DNA of 64,000 bases, from NCBI RefSeq assembly GCF_009389715.1, contig NC_052405.1, positions 9,651,194-9,715,193 on the forward strand. Direction: 5' to 3'. This DNA is from Phoenix dactylifera (taxonomy: Eukaryota > Streptophyta > Magnoliopsida > Arecales > Arecaceae). The position numbers and the translations under genes were made by a program. Positions 55,966 through 64,000 of this stretch are shown here, piece after piece (positions within the stretch are counted from its first letter, which is position 1; every line of letters starts with the position of its first letter). A model generated the notes under the pieces. The model was given only the letters and a program-made list of their open reading frames with translations. It ran no database searches and was not told the origin of the DNA.

Positions 55966-56902
55966 TCACATCTCAAACACATGACACAAGAATCTCTCCA
56001 TTTTATCTTTCTCCAGAGCTATCCACACATTTACACCACCCCTTCTTCCCATGTCATTACCACTGGAGAGCAGAAGCACGAATTCACCCATCCCACCAAC
56101 CACAGGCCCACCGTACAGAGGCTTCCCATACCCAAAGTCCAGCTCGTGGAAGGGAAGTTTCCACCAAGCAGAAAGAAAGAAGTTTCCATTCACAGTGGAA
56201 GGCACCCCTCTGTAAACCTCCAGCCAGTCTATTACAGACCTGACATACTCGTCTGTGACCCTCTCTATGGCCTCCTTCACCATCCCCACGCAGAAGGAGA
56301 AGGGCTTCTCACCCAAGACCGCCACCTTAGCACTAGCTGAGGCTGTGATCACAGCATTGCCGCCGAACCCATGCGGCAAAGGTGGCGACACCCTTGACCT
56401 TATGTCCGCTGCAAATAGAACAGAGGAGATCCCATCTGGGTCATCGAAGACAGCCTTCGTTCTTGCCCTCCATATGTGAGCCACAATGGCCTCAAAGCTA
56501 GAGCACTTGGTCGCGGCCTTCTCCTTGAGACATCTGATCATGTCGGGGCTGAAAGAGAGCATTCTGAAGTCATGGTCCAGTTGGAGGCTTGGGAGAGGAG
56601 TGGATGTCGAGGGTTGGATTGGTGAAGTAAAGGAGGAAGCGAGGGAGGTGGCTTCTGCTAGCTTGGTGTATTCTGTATGCTGGAACTTGATCTGAGGTGG
56701 GTCTCTTGCTCTGATGCATGACCTATCAATGTTAAGCAAATGGGTCTTCATGCCTTCTCCCCTGCAGATAGATGCAAGATTCTCGAACATCTCTGCTGCT
56801 GATCTGCCATCAAGTATGCTGTGGTTTGTAACAAAACCAATCGAGAATCCTCCACATTTGAATCTCGTGACCTGCGCATGCAAAAAATAAATAAAAAAAA
56901 AA

Positions 56903-56949
<47 letters not shown>

Positions 56950-57458
56950 CAATAAATGCCAGTATTAACGAGGCTAATTTTATCTAAGATAGAAGGACTT
57001 ATAACCTGAATTGTGAAAATGGGAGTCTCGGGGAGGCTCTCGAACCCCTCTGTTTGAAGAACAAGATGCCGAAATGAAGGGTTTGGTAGAGACAGATTCC
57101 CAAGCTCATTCAAGCTAAGACTCGATGTTGCACCAGCAAACAAGACCCCGGCATTGTTGCAGACAAGCTCCAGCCTCTTTGTTTGGAGATTGAAGTTGAG
57201 CCTCCCAGCCATAAAATAGTAAGGGATCAAAAGAACCTCAGACACTGATCTCCTCACTCTGTCAGTTGCATCAAATCTTGGGGTTCCACCACCTGGTGGG
57301 ACTTCATAGAAGAATACTGTCTGAACAGGAAAGGCCACTGTCTGGTCTATATTTGAAAGATACACAGTCTTTATAGGTGTTGGATTCCTTGGAGAAACCA
57401 GGCTTACTATTCCTCCTCTTCTAACATCATTATCTGTTATGGAAACAGAGAACTCCAT
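55966..57458 (-). CDS. BAHD-family acyltransferase, complete, two exons
   Basis: Exons 57458-57006 and 56871-55966 give 452 residues. BAHD enzymes move an acyl group from acyl-CoA to an alcohol or amine in the cytosol, making phenolic esters, wax or suberin aromatics, and flavours. The catalytic HxxxD motif is NHSILDG (His168, Asp172) and the structural DFGWG motif is DFGYG at 396-400. YLSNIDQ near residue 34 and the late LPFHELDFGYGKP are family-typical. The start at 57458 (MEFSV) is preferred. An in-frame ATG at 57512 would add 18 residues. The 134-bp intron contains a GA microsatellite and sits at the usual BAHD position, just before the HxxxD region. The acceptor and donor substrates cannot be told from sequence alone. 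Confidence 0.93.
56906..56947. repeat. (GA)n microsatellite in BAHD intron
   Basis: About 21 GA units inside the short intron. On the coding strand it forms a long CT tract a little upstream of the splice acceptor. The tract is open in one frame and could be misread as coding. Confidence 0.9.
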
Positions 57459-57512
57459 GGAACCAAAGAAACCAAGCCAATTTGTTTGAAGAACGAGGTG
57501 AAGGAATTGCAT

Positions 57513-58490
57513 GCAGTGTATCGACTATTTAACAAAGATTTGTAATTTATCTATAGGAGTAGAACCTCTTCAGAAAGAAGTAAGAAAAGCATGATGTCTG
57601 GTGGATAGCATCCTCGTAGCCATGCAGGCATTTTTTTTTAATTGTTTCCTATATGCAGGTATAGGGTACCCATTCCCAATTCATGTATCCTCAGAAGTCG
57701 GCATGAAAATGGCATTTCTTTCATAATGATGGGGGCTTTTGCACCACCCAAGAGCATGCCCAAGAGGGGGGAATGGTTAAAAGTAGTTTGATACAAGTCG
57801 GATCCTTCCAAATTCAAAGCTAAGCAACCTCAAAAAAAACCCATGAGAAAGCATAGGAGCCGATCTAGACTACTCAAAGATGTTGTACCAAGTTTGATTG
57901 GCCAAAATTGTCATCAAGTTTATTTAGAAAATATAAAGATATGAAATGATTATAGACTTGTGGGAGATTTCTGGTTGCTTTTGAGATTAATTTCCCAGGA
58001 GAGCTATTGGATTAGGTTCCGGATTAAGTTCACGGGTCAGTGGAGAGTTTTTTTTTTTTTTTTCGAGTCATCAATTCATCATCAGGACAATTTCTTAAGT
58101 ACTGAGTTCACCAAATATTAATTGTCTGAATAGCATCAAAGGTCATGCCAATTTGATGCTCAGAGCCAAACTAAATCTTCTATAGAAACAAAAAAAATCC
58201 TTCAAGATCCAAACAAACCACCCATTGATAAATAAATTGTGGATCGAGAAGGTAATTATATTTATATGTGCATGATTTGCAGGAGCATCACTGTATATAG
58301 GTTCATGTCGAAGGTGATTATGTTTCAGAAGCCTAATTTTCAATTGGTAGGTTCAGGATTTAACATTTTTTATAATTAAAGCCTAAGAATTGGAGAAGCT
58401 GTTGGTTAGATGTATTTTTCTGGGCGCAAACTTATATGTCTTCACTACATATTCAATACAATAAGCAGAACTATGTCACAAAGCAGTGAA
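57513..58490. other. Upstream of BAHD, intergenic
   Basis: A weak TATA-like TATAGATAAA lies on the minus strand near 57545-57555. Otherwise AT-rich with no supported feature. Confidence 0.35.
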
Positions 58491-58494
58491 AAGA

Positions 58495-58905
58495 AATTGG
58501 TGATATAGATTTGTTATCCCTTTTTGGCCTTTCTTTCTAAAATCCCAGCATATGATTTGGCTTATGGCAAGAAGAAGTTTAGACAGAATACCGATAAATG
58601 TTCTAGTTCTAATAATCTCCAAGAAATGAAAAAAAAATGGTAGAATTAGACATGCAACATTGATAGATATTCTACTTTTAATAATCTCCACGAAATGAAT
58701 AAAAGTAATATTCTCAAATCTATTATATATTATATATATCTGAATTTGTTCTTCCTTTTTGGCTTTTCTTTCTGAAATTCCAGCAAATGATTTGGCTTAT
58801 GGTCAAGTAGAAGTTTAGACGTAGAACATTGGTCGATGTTTAGTTCTAATAATCTACAAGAAATGAATAAAAAATAATATGTAGAAGTAGACATGCAACA
58901 TTGTG
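58495..58905. repeat. Two diverged direct repeats
   Basis: A unit of about 165 bp with blocks CCTTTTTGGC, ATGATTTGGCTTATGG, AGAAGTTTAGAC, TCTAATAATCT and AGACATGCAACATTG occurs at about 58500-58665 and 58740-58905. Non-coding. Confidence 0.8.
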
Positions 58906-59234
58906 TAATAGTCTCCAAAAAATGGATAAAAAATGTTCTCAAATTTGATATCTATTATATTCCAAAAAATGTAATAGTCTCAAATTTCTCTCTCTCTCTC
59001 TCTCTTTACCTCTCTCCCTCTCCCTTTCTCTTCTATGGGTGATCGAGGGCTCCGACCTGACTCCCCCAAACATATGAACAATGGTGCTTCCTCTTTAAAA
59101 TCAACATACAATAATGCAAATAATCAATGGTTTAAATCATAAATCTTCATGTGATCCCACTATAATCTTCCTTAGTAGTCCTACCATCACCAAATCTAGC
59201 AACATTACCTCTAATACAAGTTTTTGCTCAAAAC

Positions 59235-59425
59235 ATCTAAGCAAGATTCGCCGTCTCAATACTGGACCCTATGTTGGTGCCACGCTAGCTAGTAAGGTAT
59301 CAGTACGACATGGTACAGATTTTTTTTACATATCATATATTGGTACGCCACTTATATTAGATATCAGTACGGTACGATACACTCCGTACAGCCTAGTTCG
59401 GACCAGTACGACATACCATGGATCT
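59235..59425. repeat. GGTACGGTA-type dispersed repeat, third copy
   Basis: See the copy at 55225-55385. Contains TCAGTACGGTACGATAC and GACCAGTACGACATACCATGG. No clear terminal repeats or target duplication were found. Confidence 0.65.
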
Positions 59426-60356
59426 AAATATAAAATTCTAACCATTTCTTCTTAGTCAAAATTCAAAAAGCTTAACTCAAGAAAAATTTACTTTGATGAA
59501 TATATACTAAAGTATGTATACCGAGATATCTGAAGTTAAAAAGTCCTTGTTCATATGATAAATATTATACTCTAGCCTTTTTCAAGTCAAGATTCAAAAA
59601 GCTTGATCTAAACCTAATCTATTCTACCGATATACATCCAAACCTAGACTCAAAAAAAAAAAAGGAATAAACTAATGAAATGCAGTCAAATGCTCACAAT
59701 AATACCAAACCAAAACCACTAAACAAGTCTATATTTAAGAGCCAAAGTTGAATACACCAAGAATGAGACAATAAAATCAAAACCAAGAAAGTTTATAGAT
59801 TATTCGGTTGGTGAGGCATACCATAGATCAAGAATGATAATACCCACCGATTTGTGAAGGCGATTAGATTTCGGTGAGAAATGGGAAAAGCAATGCGGCG
59901 GACGAAGGAGAGGTCAAAAGTTCTGCTCGCTTCTTCTATAGTTACTCTGATTTTTTTCATAAATGCGTCTCGCTGGGTTCATTTCTCCTACTACACAAAA
60001 ATATGTATAGATATAAAAAAAGCGAGCCAGATAAAACTAGAGCGCGTTTATCAAATTAAACGACGACTTCGAAGTTGACTCCCACAAACTGTCCACGTTA
60101 ATCATACTCTTGACTTTCGAAAAATATAGTTTTATTGTTATTATTATTATTATTAATTAAAACTTTCCTATGTATTTCCCAAGTTCTCAATCCTTGCTCC
60201 TGACGCGGCTTCTTTCGAGATATTACTTTGAAGAGCTGGCTCCGCTTTTGATACGTTTTGGGGGAATTTTGAATTTTCGATTGTTTTTTCGTATGGAAAG
60301 CTAACATTTTTGGTGGTGATTTTAGATCCGAAAGCAAAGAGGAGGGGACGTAACAA

Positions 60357-63300
60357 TGGCGTTGGCTTGTTCCTCGGCTCTTTCCTCACTCTTCTTCTCT
60401 TTTATTTCTGATGTTGCTTTATGTTGCGGCTGAAAATTCTATGTTTTTTGAGAGTAACGGAAGCGCCTATTACCTGCTTGAAGTAAAGAAGTTGATTGAT
60501 TTTTCTTTTTTTTTGGTTTTTTAAACGAAAATTTATCGAATTCAGTTGGTACTGTTATTTCTGGTACTTAAATTGTGTAATTATTAGATAAAAATGCAGT
60601 CTTGGTCCTTCATCATGCCGAATCTATTTGAAAGGCTGATTATTTCTTCGTTTTTTTGACTATCTAATTTGGTGCTGTGGGTGACCTAGAAGACATATTG
60701 GGCTTATTCTTTATAGTATGTATTTGAGGGCTTTATGTGGCTTGGGGCTTTTTTCGTTAAAAGTAGGAAATATGTAATATAGTGGTGCGCCGTGCCTAAA
60801 TGCATATTGTTGCCCCTTGCATGTTCTGAATTGAAGAATGTGGTGTTGATATGGCATTCTCATCAAGATCCCTGGCTCAGAAAATGTGCTAAATGATATA
60901 AACCCTAGTTCTAACCGCTGATGAGGTCATTGTTACTGGTCATGTAGTGTTTAATTTAACTAGGGTCCCTGTTTGTTGAAGACATGCCGACTGGCTCGGT
61001 TTTATATGATAACATGAGGAAATTAAGAGAATAAGAGGTTGATTATTTGTGAAGTTGGTAGGGTTTCAGCAAATCAGAGTGGCTAGATAGTTTTATGTCA
61101 ATTTATCTTTTTCTTATTATCACAGTTATTTGGGTATGATGTTTTGGGTTTAGGTCTTATGATAGTGTAAGGCTAAAGAATTTACCCATTTGGTGCGATT
61201 GGTGGTTTTAGTAACAGCTCTGTGTTCACATAAGTTGTAAAATATAGAGGCAACAAAATCTATTTTGTTAACAAAATAGAAAGACCTTCTGGCAAGTTCT
61301 TTGTATAAATGGAGTCTGGCTATGATGTTTGGGTTTTCCATTATTCAATCAATTGGATGGTGCCATCCCAGCTAGAGTTTCTAAAGAAATCTTTCTCAGT
61401 GATTAGACCCACATGATCAAATGCAAATGTCAAGTTTCTTCGTAGAAAAGAATGGGAGATACTTGTTCTAGTTTCAGTTTGAAGATAGCATGTTTGAATG
61501 TTTCTTAAAGTTAGGGAGCAGGAGGCTATTGGCAAAAGAATATGTTGCTTATTTATTGTTTAATTTTGAGTTTACTTTGTTCCCATATTCTTGGCAGTGT
61601 ATAGAGAGATTGTGTTGCAAATTTTCCTTGTAGGTCACTGATTTATTTTGTTTCTTCTAGATTTAAAGTTTGACTGCAAATTTTTTAATTATATTTAATC
61701 AAACAATCAAATATAAATTGCTCATCCTTTTGGCAAAATGCAATGCAATATCTACTCTACTTGTTAGCCTTTAAAAGCCATGACACTTGAAAATCCTATA
61801 TCTTAAGATCAACAACAAACTGCTATAGGGGCAAGAATTCCTTCTAACCTTATTTCCCCTAGAAGAGCCTTTTGAGGGTGAAGCCTTATTAGATGCCAAG
61901 TGCTTCAAGTGATTGGCATTGGGGACAATATAGTTTCGTAAGATAAACCTGAAGTACCATCTTGAGTTTCAAAATTACCTATCTAATGGTCAAGATAAGT
62001 TGATACAGTCCTTATTGTCTTGTTTACATCATTTAAATATATGCATCAATTGCTGCACTCTATTGGGTGATTGATGCAGTTTTGTATGTGGGAGGATGTG
62101 GTGTTGGACCTAGTGCCGGTAGTGCCATTTGTATGATTGTTATGGCGTTTCTCAAAAAGAGAAGGTGATATTTGTTCCCTCCCTTTGCCAAATATCCATA
62201 CTCTAGTACATGATTTTATTGTGATTGATTCAAGAGTATTTGATGAATGATTATAATTCGCTTAGTTGATGAATTGCTGTTATACACTTGTATAAATTAT
62301 TGTGGTTTTTGGACAACTTACTTTGCAAGGGAACTGGGTTTTGTCTAAGGCAGAGTTATGACAATTCATAAAGAACATAGGGGTGATGATCTGAGTATGT
62401 GGTGCATATGGCTCAATAAGTGATAGTAAAATGCCATTTCTATGGCCTAATACTTTTGCATCTGTCTTTTTGTCGTGGTTCTTTGTTTTTAAGGTTTTCA
62501 ACCTCGTGGGCTATAGAAAGCAGTAAACTCTATTTACTGTCGGGTATTGATGGAGGTACCATGGAGGTGCTAGTTAAGCAGAGCAGTAGCTGCCCTGTGA
62601 ACTGGCTCTCTGCAGGTGCTGTGTTCTCCTTTTTCATCAAATATTTTGATTAGGAAGCTCAAACCAGCATTCAGCCACTTTGATGCTGCCTTGGAAGATG
62701 GAATAACCTTAGTTTAGATCACATTGTGAGGCCTTCTGTTTTGGCTCATGATGATCTCTGTTGTGCTTCTATAGCATTCAATAATTGCAATCAGTTCTAA
62801 AGGAATTTCTGGTCATTGAGGGAAAAAAAATACTGGCATACTGATGATTGTCAAAGATGTCGTCATTTACAGTGTTTTCAAAGATAAAAACTGGTCTGAT
62901 TAGTGATGAACAGAGGTAAAGGACTAGCATGTTGTTCAAAATGTTTTATATGGTTTGAGTAGGTATATTTCAGACACAGAATCTTGGTTGTTTTAGTTCA
63001 CCATTGGGGGTTTTTTATTGGAATATTTATACATTTTGTTCAATGTTTTAATTGCATAAATATTCTATGTTTTTTTTAGTATTGCTTTATGCAATACAAC
63101 TTTTCTCAAGTTTGTTGCTCGGTTCTAGCATAGTATAAGAGCAGCTTCACTATCTGCAATTTGATGAACCTAATACCCTTGTTGGTTGGTTTAATTTCTG
63201 CTTCCACATTATTTCTGTTATTTTCTATACTTTTGTCTCATATCAGCTCCTTTAAATTTTAGTCTATTTGGAACCACAATTAGATATTTTCTTGTTGGTC

Positions 63301-63371
63301 GTTGCAGCAGCTCACTCATTACCATGTTTGATATGGATTACACTAGCCTTCAGTCCTTAAAACCACAGTGG
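60357..63371 (+). CDS. Possible exons of an unrecognised plus-strand gene, partial
   Basis: Three exon-like pieces. An ATG at 60357 follows a possible 5' leader and begins MALACSSALSSLFF, which could be an organelle-targeting start. A 122-bp segment 62494-62615 lies between a good acceptor and GT donor and reads FSTSWAIESSKLYLLSG, then MEVLVKQSSSC. A further segment at about 63309-63371, flanked by TTGCAG and GTAACA, reads SSLITMFDMDY then TSLQSLKPQW. Their phases do not join directly, so other exons must lie between them or some are false. I recognise no family. The gene may continue beyond the window. Confidence 0.3.
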
Positions 63372-63707
63372 GTAACATTCTTCGTGACTAGGATTCTTGC
63401 ATTTTTTCCTGTACAAACCTGGTTTGACAAAGGTTTTGCTTTCCTTACAAACTGCAGTCACTTAAGGTTTTGCTTTCCTAAAGAGAGATGTTTTACCTTT
63501 TAGCATAGTGGAACTGCCTTCAGAAGGGAGAAGATATGGATCCCAAGCATTGTTTATTTTGTCATACAAAATTATTTAGGCCTTTGGCCTTTGATGGATG
63601 CTCTATGAAGATGCTGCAACCATGTCAAGTGCGCAGGCCTCTATTTTGAATGATTTTGGATCTTGTTTTCCTAATTTTTAATTATTTTAGGTTTTAGGGA
63701 CTGCTAG

Positions 63708-64000
63708 TGAACCTAGGGTAGTGTTTGGTTGCGGGATATCCTGGGGTTAGAAGTGGATTATCCTGATAACCCCCAAAAAAATCTTTTTGGATAGAATAAA
63801 ATTGCCAAGTCAATGGTCAAAAGCGAGTTAACTGGGTTCATATTATTTCACCCTGGTGGGGTGAAATCTCACTTGTCCTCTACTCCCATGAGGCCATGCC
63901 CCTTCATTTCTCCCTTATTTTTTCACATTTTTTCCCAACTTATACCACTAAATCCCCGAACTTCAACCAAGGGTTTTTATGACTCCAAGATAAGAAAATA
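63708..64000. mobile_element. Possible start of a MITE-like element, cut by the window end
   Basis: GGGTAGTGTTTGGTTGCGGGATATCC resembles the ends of common monocot MITEs (GTGTTTGGTT plus GGGATATCC). The other end is not in the window, so this cannot be confirmed. Confidence 0.3.

Larger units (their letters stand above)
57990..60356. other. AT-rich intergenic sequence
   Basis: Apart from the repeats listed, this stretch has a T run near 58050, a (CT)n run near 58988-59005, and a TTA/TTAT run near 60134-60153. No gene could be supported. Confidence 0.4.

Noticed and set aside
56872-57005. BAHD sequence read through the GA repeat as a Ser-Leu-rich insert
   Set aside because: It is a short intron with good borders at the usual BAHD intron position.

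Overview
This is nuclear DNA from a flowering plant: spliced genes with GT-AG introns, plant-type Rab GTPases, GDSL and BAHD families, 12-oxophytodienoate reductases (OPRs), and dense plant transposons (Ty3/gypsy, TRIM, hAT, LINE). A monocot, perhaps palm-like, is my best guess from the look of the repeats and the Rab and OPR sequences. That is inference, and no species marker is visible.

Layout. (1) 1-9890: the 3' exons of a plus-strand RABD (Rab1-type) GTPase. Its intron at 1544-9513 holds a whole-looking Ty3/gypsy chromovirus (2040-9479, 383-bp LTRs, 5-bp target duplication). (2) 11.7-12.3 kb: a LINE 3' fragment. (3) 12877-19299: a convergent, minus-strand RABA (Rab11-type) GTPase with two exons. 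Its 5.8-kb intron carries a small hAT element (16450-17384) that has captured part of a UBA2-type RNA-binding protein gene. (4) 22536-24261: a complete five-exon GDSL esterase/lipase on the plus strand. (5) 24.5-54.6 kb: a minus-strand tandem OPR cluster with three complete five-exon genes (A 26449-32905, B 41277-45149, C 52442-54532), OPR 3'-end fragments, duplicated blocks and many insertions: a solo LTR in A, a TRIM in intron 1 of B, a 3.4-kb hAT in the upstream region of B, a tandem TRIM array, and several MITE-like elements. (6) 55966-57458: a complete two-exon BAHD acyltransferase on the minus strand. (7) 57.5-64 kb: AT-rich intergenic sequence, a dispersed repeat, and at 60.3-63.4 kb possible exons of an unrecognised plus-strand gene.

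The most notable biology is the OPR cluster. Genes A and B are old duplicates: their upstream regions are still alignable and exons 1-4 have diverged. A recent block copy of about 4.4 kb gave B an almost identical exon 5, intron 4 and 3' flank from A, so B is a chimera. The block junction falls within a few bases of B's exon-4 splice donor and lies inside copied LTR sequence. Gene C keeps the OPR fold signatures but has Phe and His where A and B carry the second His and the Tyr of the active-site motif, and it has an unusual basic N-terminal extension. OPRs reduce the alkene of alpha,beta-unsaturated carbonyls using NADPH and FMN. None of the three has a peroxisomal tail, so they look like cytosolic OPR1-type enzymes rather than the OPR3 of jasmonate synthesis.

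All calls were made by reading the sequence. No database search was run.
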